From Prorocentrum cordatum (Eukaryota; Sar; Dinophyceae; Prorocentrales; Prorocentraceae): DNA of 64,000 nucleotides. The stretch covers positions 59,883 to 123,882 of the forward strand of contig CAUYUJ010009780.1 in the NCBI GenBank assembly GCA_963575745.1. The letters are read 5' to 3'. Shown one piece after another: positions 1 to 9,939 of the stretch. Position 1 is the stretch's first letter; every line of letters begins with the position of its first letter. The notes under the pieces were generated by a model. It ran no database searches, was not told where the DNA came from, and saw nothing but the letters and a program-made list of their open reading frames with translations. The position numbers and the translations under genes were made by a program.

Positions 1-271
1 TGCCTGGCCGACCGTTCCCGCTGGGCACGAGCACGCCACCACGGAGCCACAGTGATGCGAAACGGGCCAGCGGAATGAGCGAAGCGATATATAGAAGTTG
101 ATTAACTATCGTCGCCAGGGTGGACAACGGCCCTAGCAGCGAAAAGATCGCGTTCGCGATGGACTCGCCCGTTCTTCGAGACCCGTGCTCGGGGAGACGA
201 GGGCACCGCAAGTAGTGGTACCCGAGAATGCAGATCCCAGACGTGCAGGCACCAAGAATATGCATGATTCG
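1..271. other. Left flank, no gene recognised
   Basis: Mixed-composition sequence outside the B2 repeat of the DIRS-like element. No supported coding frame, RNA gene or tandem repeat is visible. Confidence 0.4.
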
Positions 272-426
272 CGCTTTACTGCCCATACCGAAGTGACGAA
301 GATATTCGTTCCTTTTTTCGCCGCGGCCGACAACTGTTGACCACTTCAAAAGCTCTGAATCGGGATCGCCTGCACGGCAGGCGGCACGAGCCTCTAGCAG
401 CTCCGCTGCCTCCAAATTGAAGCCCC
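272..426 (-). repeat. Split direct repeat B2 (outer end)
   Basis: Aligns over its whole length with 571-723 at an offset of 297-299 bases with only two or three single-base indels. Shared blocks include CAAAAGCTCTGAATCGGGAT and AGCAGCTCCGCTGCCTCCAA. Similarity stops at both edges, which marks the outer end of the element. Confidence 0.85.
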
Positions 427-471
427 GTAGGGAAAGAAAAGGAAGGCGGAGAGAGCGGAAGGACGGTGGGG

Positions 472-564
472 CCGCTAAAAACTTGAGCCATTACGCATAC
501 GGATGCATACAAATGTGTCGGCATTCTTCGTACTGCTAATCAGTCAAGAGCGAGCTCTACACAT
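472..564 (-). repeat. Split direct repeat A2 (internal copy)
   Basis: Near-identical to 6489-6582: about 85 of 94 positions match with one indel. Shared blocks include TACGCATACGGATGCATACA and GAGCGAGCTCTACACAT. It lies between B1 and B2, as expected for a split-direct-repeat element. About 45 bases (427-471) between it and B2 have no clear partner. Confidence 0.87.
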
Positions 565-570
565 GATGTA

Positions 571-723
571 CGCTGTACTGCCCATGCCGAGGTGACGAAG
601 ATGCTCATTCCTTTTTCGCTGGGGGCAACAGCTTATGACTACTTCAAAAGCTCTGAATCGGGATCGCCTGCCAGCATGCGGCACGAGATTCTAGCAGCTC
701 CGCTGCCTCCAAACTGAAGCCCC
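571..723 (-). repeat. Split direct repeat B1 (inner copy)
   Basis: Inner partner of 272-426. It overlaps the 3' end of the methyltransferase-like frame, whose stop codon is at 639-641, so the repeat is partly coding. Similarity to B2 ends at 723 on the coding side. Confidence 0.85.
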
Positions 724-1460
724 TGCCCACCCCCAAACAGTGCATTGGCCTGCTGACTGATCGCTTTCGCAAGCACGGTACAACGGGCGGCCGGATAGGG
801 ACAGGCACGGGACGTCCAGAAATTCCCCTGGGAGTCCTTGCCTCGCAGGGTGATGCGCCTTTTTCCTGAAGCACTGCAGCGGGCTTGCGTACCTGAGCAC
901 GTGAGTCGATACTCGTCTAATTCTGGCAGGTTAAAGGTCAGAATAATCGTGGCTCTCCGCCACGGCACGTCGCATTGACAGTAGCCAACACGGTGGAACT
1001 TTGCCTCGTTTACATGAGTCAGCCCAAGCAATTGCGTCTTTATCCAGAGCCTAGACGAGGCAGGGTTCTCAATGAGCACGAAAAGGCCAGAGGCGATGGC
1101 TTCCTCGACCAGGCTCCGGATGTTTGTGGACATAGCGCTGGCACTTTCTACTTTTTCCTGATCGGCAGGCGCAGGGGCAGGCTGGCCGAAAAGATGCTGT
1201 TCAGTGCGCAGCGGGGGCGGCCCGAGCCCATCGCTCATTCTGGCCCTGGACCACGTCTTGCAATCTAGGCCGAAGTGCAGACCGCACAGCTCTCTCTGGC
1301 GGATGCGCTCACGGGAAAAATCAATCACTACGCGGCTTTCGAGGTCGGCTGCCGCCCCGTCGATGTAGCCCCACCCATCAGCCGATGGGCCACACTGGCC
1401 AACTGCGGCTGCGAGGTTGGCGGGGCCGCACATGAGCACGGCAAAAGGCGGGGTGCCTGA
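639..1460 (-). pseudogene. Methyltransferase-like C-terminal domain of the DIRS element
   Basis: An open stretch of about 270 codons. The order of motifs is GLDCKTWSRAR, then GLGPPPLR, then LIENPASSRLW, followed by CSASGKRRITLRGK and a PYPAARC ending. A Cys-containing loop followed by a Glu-Asn-Pro motif resembles motifs IV and VI of cytosine-5 DNA methyltransferases, and DIRS and PAT elements are known to carry methyltransferase-like domains, usually described as adenine-type. Catalytic competence is doubtful because the expected Pro-Cys pair reads Asp-Cys here. The frame can be extended to 1565, but the first residues beyond about 1460 come from a CTGCAGG minisatellite. It lies downstream of the recombinase domain, so the order is RT, RNase H, recombinase, methyltransferase. 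Confidence 0.6.
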
Positions 1461-1507
1461 GCCGAGGCCGGGCGTCGGCCCGGAGCGGCGCGGAGGGCCT
1501 TGGGCGT

Positions 1508-1605
1508 CGGGCTGACCAGGCGCCCTGCAGGCACCCTGCAGGCACCCTGCAGGCTGACCAGGCACCCTGCAGGCACCCTGCAGGCAGCCTGCGCCACCTT
1601 TGCCT
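1508..1605. repeat. CTGCAGG-type minisatellite inside the element
   Basis: Short units built on CACCCTGCAGG and GCTGACCAGG recur several times. The array sits exactly where the C-terminal catalytic part of the tyrosine recombinase should meet the methyltransferase-like domain. Confidence 0.8.
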
Positions 1606-2489
1606 CCCTAGGCACGCCAACATCACTCCATCGAGCCCGCCTGGAACTTCTCGGGCCCGCGCGGACTTGAAGGGGACGCCGAGGGCCCTGAGCGCGCTGC
1701 TCCAGGCGTCGAGGGGCTGGCGCCCCGCGGGTCCGAAGAGCGGCCGCTCGAGCCGCCCCGCCTTCATGCTCTGGAGCGCTTCGCCTAGCCACGGGGCCCG
1801 CGCGAGGTCCAGCAGGAGCGACTCGTCGGCGAGCTGGCGGCGCCCAGTCCAGCCCCACGGGCCCCTCCGCCTCGGACGCACGACGGCGCACCAAGAACAT
1901 CGCGAGCACCGGCAGCGTCGCCATGGGCTGCTTGGCCCTCGCGATCAGGACCTCGGTGATTCGAGCGACCATCGTCGCCCCTGGACTCGGCGGGCGGGGG
2001 CGCCATGGGTCGAGCCACTCCCCCGCCCGAGGCGCCTGCAAACGCCGCGGCTGGCGGCGCCCACCGCGTGGGAAAAGAAGGCGAGGCCCTCCGAGGCGAG
2101 GGCCGCGCGCGCCCGCAGGACCGCGCCGATGTCGAGCCACTAGGCCCAGGCGAAGTCGGCGTAGCTCGTCAGCACCAGGTCGGCTGCCGTCGGCGACCTC
2201 AGAGAGAAGCGGATGGTTGCGACGACCAGCCTGAGCACTGCCCCGCGCTCCGCGTAGATCCCCTGGGTCTCTTGGGCGAGCGCGTCCACCTCCAGGAAGG
2301 ACTGGGCGCCCGCGGCGACCTTCTGGACCACCCCCGCGGCAGCGGCTCTCCTCGACGGTCCTGCTACGCGCGTGCGGCCCCCGAACAGGCGACCGCGCCG
2401 CTGCTCCGCGCTCGGGGCAATCTGCGCTGGGCCCGCACTGCGCGCGGGCGCTCGACGCAGGACCGCGGTCTCCGCGACCGCGCCCCCAC
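1606..2489 (-). pseudogene. Tyrosine recombinase of the DIRS element (frameshifted)
   Basis: Pieces in three minus-strand frames line up as one recombinase. Around 2140-2320 SFLEVDALAQETQGIYAERG and LVLTSYADFAW look like the helical N-terminal core-binding part. Around 1880-1975 MVARITEVLIARAKQP and AMFLVRRRASEAE occupy the place of the box I Arg region. Around 1680-1830 DESLLLDLARAPWLGEAL and RPLFGPAGRQPLDAW resemble the following strand-helix segment. The box II His-x-x-Arg and the nucleophilic Tyr cannot be found; the sequence there runs into the minisatellite. At least two frame changes are needed to join the pieces. The family call rests on motif order and position after RNase H; no catalytic residue is confirmed. 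Confidence 0.55.
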
Positions 2490-4712
2490 CGGCGTGAACC
2501 CTTGTCCAAGCGATTGAACTCCGACGGGGCCCAGCGGTTCTCGAGCCGAATATTGGCTGCGACGGAGCACGCCGCCTCACGGCGGCAGCACAGGAGCGTA
2601 CCAAAAGCAAAGCAACGGCCCCGAGACAGCGCCATGGCGGCGCCCAGATTGTCACCCAGCTTCAGATGGCGCTTGCTGAAGGCCCTCGTGGACCGCCAGA
2701 TGTGCCTAGAGGCCGCGTTACTTCCCCCCCCCCCCCCCCCCCCCCCCCTCCAACGCAGCGATGCTTTCCGATGCATGGAACGGGGCCGCGAACACTTCGG
2801 TACAGGCCTCCTCGCCAAGCACGCTGTGCGGGACCTCCTCGAAGTCTGGATTGAGCTCCCAGGGGCCCTCCTCGTGGCTGGGGCCCTTGCAACCCAAGAC
2901 CGCGCCGACGTCCCCGCAGACATCCAGCCCCGCGGTGCACTCGCTGAAGTTGGCCTCGCACGGGCCCCTGCTGGTGTCCAGCGCGGCCCCGAGAGCAGAC
3001 CTCCTCGCAGAGAATGCCATGGGCACCCTATACCTCCACCCCTCACTCACTTTCCCGATGGACGAGACGACTGACAGACGAAAGTGGGTTGTTGCCACGG
3101 CCATCCCGCTGAGACAAGCGTCACTGGCCACCGCCGCGAGGCTCCACGGCAGTCTCAAATTACTGAACATCGCGCGGAGCAGACACCGGCACTGAGCCAC
3201 TTCTGCCGCCGCCGAGGGCCACGGGCGCTTTCTCTCGTTGTAATACGTTCTGACAAAGTCATAGAGGGACCTGAGGATACAGAGCAGCTCTCTCCGAAGC
3301 ATGATGTGGTCGATAACGTGCCAGACAAAGCCATCGACCTCTCTGCCTGTGACCCTCGGCCTGCTCTCAAGCCAAAGGCAGGCTCGGCTAAGCCTCTCCG
3401 CGCGTTCTGGGAGTGAGAAGACCATCCCCTGCACGCCGCCGACCAGGCGGCCCGGGCTGGAGAAAGTGGCTGGGGCTCTCACGACCTGTTGAATCTCGAC
3501 GCCGAAGGACGTCCAGCTGGAGATTCTGTCATCCAACGTGCGGTCGCACTGCCGCGGGTCGGTCCCGACCACGTTAATGTCACCACAATAAGGGAGCAGA
3601 CGCGGCAGGCCCCCCTCCAGAGTTGGAACTGGACCAGGGTCCGCGAGCAGGCGCTCAGGACCGACCGAGGCGGCCTGCAGACATCGAAAGACGTTGCAGC
3701 ACTGCCCCAGCCAGAACGCCCAGTTCCACCCCATCGGGACCACGGAGAGGAAGGGCCCAACCCCCGCGCTCCGCCAGAGGCGAGTCCAAGGCTTCACACC
3801 CCCACTGTGACAACACCGCCTCAGGCACCGGCGGGAGCGAAAAGAAAAGCCCGAGCCCTCCCTCAGCCCCAGCGCGTAGAAATAGTTGCGAATGTCCGCC
3901 TGGGCGCAGTACAACGTCTCGGTGAAACTGCCGTCGTCGCCGACGTCGGTCCCCAGGTTGCTCCTCCCGTAGACCGCCGAGGTACCCATGCATTGAGGCG
4001 GCGCGTGCTTGAAACGTCTGTCGGGGATGCGGGCGCCCCAGACCAGGCGCCGCTGGCCATTCTTCTTTGATGCAAAAGACGGCGTGACCATGTTCTTAGG
4101 GTTGACGGTGAAGGACACCACACCCGCGGCCACAATATCGCTCACGAACAACACGTAGGCGTCCTGGTGCTTCCGCAAGTACTCGTCCATGTACGGGGTG
4201 ATGGGGGGCTCGGTCTCGACGGTCCTGGCCCACTCATCAGCAGGGCGCAGCATGTGCACCTCGTAGTGCAGCAAATACTCCCTCCCGATTGGGTCGATCA
4301 CAGCCTCGACCCGAGGCGCTGACGATCCCACTCTGGGAAGGTCTACTCGGGATCTGTCATGCTGCACAACCGGACTCTTAGCCTCCTCGCCTGTGTACGA
4401 GAGGTTGGTAGCCAGAAGCTCACGAGCGGCCTCGCGGCGGGCGCGCACGGCGCCGGCTTGTGGGGCAGCCTTCACCTGGGAAAAAATGGCCCGATGAACC
4501 CCCCTCTGGGCTGCGTTGGCAGGTCCGTGCTGCGGCGCAGTAGGGTGTAACAAGTTGATGCCGTCAATCACCTCACTGCACTGGATCTGGAGACGACGGC
4601 GTCGGGCCAGCCGTCGGCGTATACACTCAGAAGCCCCTTGCCTCGTGGGTGCGGCCACCTCGAACTTCGGCAGCGGGAAGACATCGCGCTGTCGGTCAGG
4701 CAGTGCTGTCAA
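2490..4712 (-). pseudogene. Reverse transcriptase with RNase H, DIRS type
   Basis: A 664-codon frame (4712-2718) covers RT and the start of RNase H. RT motif A is QADIRNYFYALGL at residues 271-283, motif B is VVPMGWNWAFWLGQ around 324-337, and motif C is PYCGDINVVG around 374-383. RNase H begins with DACLSGMAVA near residue 531. The frame then runs into a C run (G on the coding strand) and breaks; the true continuation lies in another frame and contains KLGDNLGAAMALSRGR and RWAPSEFNRLDKGSR, the usual end of a DIRS RNase H, finishing near 2490. Motif C lacks the common Asp-Asp pair: the Gly-Asp in YCGD keeps one acidic residue. The start at 4712 is the first Met of the open frame; the real polyprotein probably began upstream. 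Confidence 0.8.
2724..2748. repeat. 25-nt C homopolymer in the RNase H coding region
   Basis: An uninterrupted C run separates two halves of RNase H that lie in different frames (SESIAALE before, SNAASRHIWRSTRAF after). Its length makes the frame across it unstable or uncertain in both replication and sequencing. Confidence 0.9.
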
Positions 4713-5522
4713 AACTGCGGCGGGACCTCCCCGCTCTCAGGCCTGCTGTCGGCTGGAGGGCGGCCGAAACCTCCAGCCTGAAGAAGTCATGCCTCGCTCC
4801 CCCCAGTTCCGCCTGGGGGACGCCTGCCTGACTTCCGCAACTTGGCCTCCTCTCTCCCTTTGCGCTTCTCCTTCTGGACGGCGAACTCACCCTTCGGGCT
4901 GTCGGCGCTGTGCTTCTGGAGCTCTGGCACGGACGAAGCGTCGTTCCTCCTCGTCGCCTGCGCCACGTAGATGTAGGCTGCATGGTAGTCTTGGTTCGGC
5001 GGAGAGCACCCTCGATGAGCTTCAGCCGCCGCGCGGGCAGCTCGCCCGACAGCAGCGCTCCCACGTTATCCTGGTCCACGGTCCCAAACGCCTCCAAGAT
5101 CCGATCGATCACCTCAAGCTCAAGGTCCGAGCGGTCCTTGTATGGGGGTCATCGCCGCTCGGACACAGCTCTCGTGGTGAGTGACCGCCATGAGCCCCGA
5201 GTCGCGCCAGGAACGCAATGGGGGAAACGCCGTACGCTGGCCACGCACCAGCACACCACCTTCAGGCTCGTCACCGACCTGCTGATCGACGGCGTCGGCC
5301 AAGGGGCTCCTCCGCAGACCTCCGTCGCTGAACTTGTTGTGCAGGCCCCTACCGTCGTCCACGGCGTAGCCCTCCAGGTCCAGCCGATCACCGAGGGGGC
5401 CAGAGCCGATCCCCGCGGGCAGCATGGCCACCACGCCGTCACCGACGACCAGAGAGCCGTCGAGGAGAGGGAGCGGGAGCTCCAGCCCGCGGACGTCGCC
5501 GTGGTACAGTCATCGGCCTGAC
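4713..5522 (-). pseudogene. N-terminal linker region of the DIRS polyprotein (frameshifted)
   Basis: Minus-strand pieces in two frames read LYHGDVRGLELPLPLLDG and VVAMLPAGIGSGPLGDRL near 5510-5400, then ILEAFGTVDQDNVGALLSGE near 5100-5040, then DYHAAYIYVAQATRRNDASS near 4990-4935 leading toward the RT frame. I do not recognise a named domain. Steady amino-acid texture and position upstream of RT suggest a gag-like or linker part. At least two frameshifts are present. Confidence 0.45.
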
Positions 5523-5665
5523 CTAATTGACCTAATGAACGAAAAATAAGGAACGAAGCCCCTTCTTTATCCTAAGGAATAACGCACAAGGAACGATAAA
5601 TAATAAATATCGCATAAGGAACGATGACTAACGCATGCAAACCTAAGGAACGACCGAGCCCCTTT
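5523..5665. repeat. AAGGAACGA short-repeat insertion in the DIRS element
   Basis: Irregular copies of AAGGAACGA and CTAAGGAA recur about six times in an AT-richer patch that splits the 5' coding region. Composition differs sharply from the GC-rich sequence on both sides. Confidence 0.6.
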
Positions 5666-5679
5666 TGAAAAGTAAGTGT

Positions 5680-6467
5680 TCGTTATTCAAGCCGCTCACT
5701 GTAGCCCCGCTCCAGCTGCTCCAGTGTGGCCTCATTAGGCGGGTACTGCAATCTGTAAACCTTCGCCGCGTACTCCCCTGGAGGGGAGTCTCTGGGCAGC
5801 GCACCCCACTTCACCTCGGCCGTGTCACCGTTCTGCTGGCTCGGGCCCTCGGCATAATGGTCACCATCGACCGTGAAGGTGGCGACCAACGAGGGCTGCG
5901 CGAGAGCCACCCCCTTGACAACCCGCTCGTGGTACATCTCTACACCAGGGACATCATGTCGTATCAAGCCCCAGTTCCCAGGGGAAAACATCCCACGTAT
6001 GCAGCGGCAGACGGGGCCTCACCAGAGCACCTGCGCCCTCGCGAGCTCCCCCAGGTCGTGATCCACCTCCTGGCCCAAGCGGCGCCGACGGCGACACAAA
6101 GCTGAGCCGGCAGCCTCACGCCCCCCCCAGTCCAGCGACGCTCCCGACGACGAGCGATACCACGTCGAAGCCGAGGACGCTGCCCTCGGCCTGCAAGGGG
6201 CACACAGTCGTGCACGAGGCGTCGACGACGGGCGGCAGCGGGCACGCGAGCTGCACCACCGTGGCGGGGCAGGTGAGGTTGGCCACCGCGCACGTGGGGC
6301 GCGTGAGATTGGCCCCTGGGCGTCTCAGCCTGCAGTCTGGGCAGGACGGCACTCCGTGCGAGAAGGCCAGGCACTGGGCGAACAGGTCCGCCCCCCTTCC
6401 AAGCCCCCGCTCTCAGGTTCTCCCCGATCGGAATCCCTTGAAGGGTGGCCGCGGGGCCGGGAAGCAT
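5680..6467 (-). pseudogene. Cys-rich, membrane-type 5' ORF of the DIRS element
   Basis: One frame (6352-6116) reads CPDCRLRRPGANLTRPTC followed by further evenly spaced Cys (LTCPATV, LACPLPP, SCTTVCPL) and then a hydrophobic segment, VLGFDVVSLVVGSVAGLGG, that could cross a membrane. A second frame (5991-5683) carries YHERVVKGVALAQPSLV, TVDGDHYAEG and PGEYAAKVYRLQYPP. Together they look like one protein of Cys-rich head, hydrophobic helix and a small beta-rich module, now frameshifted. Function is unknown; the place corresponds to the gag-like ORF of other DIRS elements. Confidence 0.45.
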
Positions 6468-6488
6468 GCACGGCGAGGAGAGGATCCG

Positions 6489-6582
6489 CCGCTAAAAAAC
6501 TTGAGCAAATACGCATACGGATGCATACAAACGTGTCGGCATTGTTCGTACCGCTAATCCTTCAGGAGCGAGCTCTACACAT
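6489..6582 (-). repeat. Split direct repeat A1 (outer end)
   Basis: Partner of 472-564 in the same orientation. It ends at CTCTACACAT, after which a (CAC)n tract begins, so this is the 5' outer end of the element on the minus strand. Confidence 0.87.
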
Positions 6583-6959
6583 CACCACCACCACCACCAC
6601 CACGAACACCACCACAACCAACACCACCTACATTCCTCCTCCATCCCCTACCCTCCTATGCCTATCCTCTTTCCTCGGAGAGGGAGGGGGTGAGGGAGGT
6701 GGTTGTGGTGGTGGTCTATGTGTTGGCCCCATAAGACGGGTTCCGCATAGGGAAGGCTGCGATCCAGCCCCCGTCCGGATCTAAAAGCACCAGGACGCCA
6801 AGACGAGGAGGGTTGTCGAGCGCAGCCCCAAATGCTCCCTAGCCCACCCGTTCGACAAAAAAACTACCGTGCCCCCCTGAGCCGCGTGGCTACACGGGTC
6901 AGAGGGGTGGGACACACGAACGTGTTAGAACACGAGTGCCTGCGTCGATGCCGAACCAG
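6583..6959. other. (CAC)n tract and unassigned sequence
   Basis: A short CAC/CCA triplet run to about 6630 is followed by mixed sequence with no supported gene. Confidence 0.5.
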
Positions 6960-7550
6960 CGGAGGGAGGGAGGGGGAGGAGGAGGAGGAGGAGGAGGAGG
7001 AGGAGGAGGAGGAGGAGGAGGAGAAGGAGGAGGAGGAGGAGGAGGACGACGACGAGGACGAGGAGGACGAGGGGGACAAGGTCGACGAGGAGGAGGAGGC
7101 GGAGGAGGAGGAGGAGGATAATGAGGAGGAGGAGGAGGAGGAGGAGGAGGAGGAGGAGGGCGGCGGCGGCAAGGGAGAAGGGAGGGATGGCGGAGGACGA
7201 AAAAAGAAGGAGTGCGAAAGAGAGGAGAGGGAAGGGAGAAGTACGAAGGGAGGAGGGAGGAGGGCGGAAAGAGAAGGGATGAGGGAGAAGAAGGATGATG
7301 GTAGGAGGGACAAGCGGGGAGGCCCAACATCTCAGAGTAATAATCAAAGGTGGCCACCGCTATCGCCGGACGGCCAGGCCGCGGCAAAAGAAGAGCTCAG
7401 GAGGGGGAGGTGGAATAGGAAGAGGAGAAGAAGGATAAAAAGAGCAAGGAGGAAAGAGGAGGGGGAAAGGAACCTGGAAGGGAGGAGGGACAGGACATTG
7501 ATATTGAGCGGACCGATTGCGGGTTAGCCAGCCGAGACAAGGAGAGAAGG
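6960..7550. repeat. (GGA)n microsatellite and GA-rich tract
   Basis: Nearly pure GGA/GAC triplets run to about 7170, followed by imperfect GGA/GAA-rich sequence. All long frames here (poly-Glu, poly-Gly, poly-Ser, poly-Pro) are translations of the repeat. Confidence 0.9.
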
Positions 7551-7689
7551 AGGGATGAGGAAGCAGGGAGGAAGGAGGGAGGGCTTAGAGTGGGGGACGA
7601 AGGAAGACGAGGAGGCGAACGGCGACCAGGTATGGAGGAATCCGTGTTTCCTCATCACCACCACAAGAACCATTAGCACCATAATATTG

Positions 7690-7870
7690 TCCTTTCCTGT
7701 TCCTCCTCCTCCTCCCCCTCCTCATCCTCCTCCTCTTCCGCCTGTTCCTGCTCCTCCTTCCCCTCCTCCTCCTCCGCCTCCTCCTTTTCCTCCTCCTCCG
7801 CATCATCCTGCTCTTCCTCCTCCTCCTCCTCCTCTTCCTCCTCTTCCTCCTCCTTTTCCTCCGCCCTCCC
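7690..7870. repeat. (TCC)n microsatellite
   Basis: TCC/TTC triplets with occasional GCC. Frames through it are low complexity. Confidence 0.9.
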
Positions 7871-8665
7871 CACCCTCCTTTTTTCTCCACCCCCTGCCCC
7901 TCATCCCGATCCTGCGACCCATAATTGTGAACCAGCCTTCCTTCCGGAGTCGTCGCCGCAAAGACAACATAACGGCATGTATTACGCAAGACCCGTGGCC
8001 CCCTCGCTGCAGTACTTGCGCAGATCTGGCCGTCGCCTCGTGAGTTCTGCAGGCGACCGTCGAGTCCCACCGCGGCGAGGCTGCCAGCACGGCGTGAAAG
8101 CACAAGACTGGCGGGTACACCGATCGTGTAAATAACTCGGGGATCGCCACGCTCTACTCGCCCCTGCCCTTCCTTCGTGTCCCCCCCCTCCGCCTGTACA
8201 TGCGACCCTGCTTGCCTCACTCTCCTCCTACTTCATTCCCCCCCTGTGCTCCTACTCCTCCTCATCCACCTCTTCCTCCTCCTCCCCCTCCTCATCTTCC
8301 TCCCCATGCTCCGCGCCCTCCTCCCCGGAGCATCCCAGCCGTCGCCGCGAGCCCGTCTCGTCGCGACTCCAACCCCCCCTCCAGCCGAGCGCTCGTCCGC
8401 GCCCTCCCTCCCCAACCTCAGGGTCGGCGGCACCGGCCGCACGGCCTTCGCAACCACTCGGGGGGCAAGAAAGCAGCAGTCACGGCACGCTGTCGCGGGG
8501 AACCCCCCAGCGTGCTGGATGAGGAGACGGCGGGCCTTCGGAAGAGTGGCGAGTGAGAATATGAACGGTGGCGGGCTGCCAGCGGCGGCGTGTCACGGGT
8601 GCCCATTCCCCCTGCCGGATCACCTTTGCCAGGGACAGGTCGGAGCAACAGCACAACAAATCACA
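7871..8665. other. Unassigned stretch
   Basis: Mixed sequence with short pyrimidine-rich patches near 8180-8320. No frame has recognisable protein features. Confidence 0.4.
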
Positions 8666-9722
8666 GGGGACCGTGGAGGAGGAGAGGAGAGGAGAGGAGA
8701 GGAGAGGAGAGGAGAGGAGAGGAGAGGAGAGGAGAGAGAGGGGAGGATAGGAGAGTGAGAGGAGAGGAGAGAGGTAGGAGGGAGTAGGAGAGGAGAGGAG
8801 GAGGAGAGGGGAAGGAGGAGGGGAGAGGAGAGGAGGAGGAGGAGGAGAGGAGAGGAGAGGAGGAGGAAGGAGGGAGGAGAGTGAGAGGAGAGGGAGAGGA
8901 GAGGAGAGGAGAGGAAAGAGAAGAGAAGAGAAGAGAAGAGAAGAGGCGAGAAGAGAGGAGAGGAGAAGACAGGAGAAGGGAAGAGAAGAGCAGAGAAGAG
9001 GCTATACTATTAGAGAAGAGAAAGAAAGACGAGAAGCGAAGCGAAGCGAAGGAATAGACGAGACCATAAGAGAAACGAACATACTATAATATAGGACAGA
9101 ACAGACGAGAAGCAATGATACTATACTAGAAGGAAACACGAAGCTAATATAATATACCATGAACAAATGAGAAAAGAAAATAGAATAGGATATACTATAA
9201 TATATATATATAATATAATATAATAGAGGAGAAGGGATGACAATGAAAATGAAGAGACGATAAGAGAAGCGACTGAAATAACATATAATACAACGAACAC
9301 ACCAGAGACAAGTACAATATGAGAGAAGTGAAGCGAGGATAAGATAATATGAGGAAATTAAACGAGAAGAGCAGAGAGGATAAACAAATGAGAGAAGTAA
9401 AGAGAAGATAATCGAATCTAAGATACGAGAAGAAATATATATATATATATATATAATATACTACAGTATAATACAACATACCAGAGGAGAGGATAATATA
9501 TGATAATACAAGTGAAGAGACGATAAGAGAAGCGACAGTAAGAACATACAATACAACACAAACGCAATATACATATCTAATGTGAGAGGAGAGAAGAGAG
9601 GATAAGAGAAGAGAAGATAAGATAATATAAAGAGAAGAGAAAAGAAGATATGTGAAGATAAGAGAAGATATGTGAGGAAACGAGAAGGTAAGATAAGCTA
9701 ATAAAGGAGAAGAGGAAATCCG
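8666..9722. repeat. Purine-rich GAGAGGA / GAGAAGA tract grading into AT-rich repeats
   Basis: Begins as clean (GGAGA)n, becomes GAGAAGA-rich, and from about 9000 is AT-rich with TATAATATA blocks (for example 9440-9462). GAGAAG words recur throughout, so this looks like one long decayed purine satellite. It ends abruptly at about 9720. Confidence 0.75.
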
Positions 9723-9939
9723 CCGGCCCCCTTGTGGGGCCATCCAGGCTGCGAGGGTCAGGTTTCAGTACCCTGCACCATTTCCAGTTTCCAGACTCCA
9801 ATGCTACAATCCTGCTTTCTGGTTCCTACTGTAAATTGTTGAAGTCCACGCGGGGGGGGGGGAGCTGAAAAGCGTGCGGCTACCATCCACGAATCGCGTG
9901 CTCTGAATTCCTGCGGGGCCCTGGGACACGTAAAAATAC
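9723..9939. other. Unassigned sequence with a short G run
   Basis: Mixed sequence with a G run near 9850-9862. No gene supported. Confidence 0.4.

Larger units (their letters stand above)
272..6582 (-). mobile_element. DIRS-like tyrosine-recombinase retrotransposon with split direct repeats (degenerate)
   Basis: Read on the minus strand this is repeat A1 (6582-6489), a Cys-rich 5' ORF, a reverse transcriptase with RNase H, a tyrosine recombinase, a methyltransferase-like domain, then B1 (723-571), A2 (564-472) and B2 (426-272). A1-ORFs-B1-A2-B2 is the split-direct-repeat plan known from PAT, Ngaro and Kangaroo-type DIRS elements, which integrate through a circular intermediate using a tyrosine recombinase. 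The coding region changes frame several times and is interrupted by a 25-nt C run, a CTGCAGG-type minisatellite and a short-repeat insertion, so the copy is dead. The outer edge at 6582 abuts a (CAC)n tract. The alternative, an LTR element, does not explain the extra B copies or the recombinase-type domain. Confidence 0.82.

Noticed and set aside
1328-3046. 572-codon frame as a single protein
   Set aside because: It is a mosaic: antisense-like sequence, a C-run translation, a true RNase H end, recombinase pieces and a minisatellite. Only parts are in the real coding frame.
472-6582. Interpretation of 472-564 and 6489-6582 as LTRs
   Set aside because: They are under 100 bp, and a second repeat pair (272-426, 571-723) brackets the internal copy in split-direct-repeat order. 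The RT, RNase H and recombinase-type domains are also DIRS-like.
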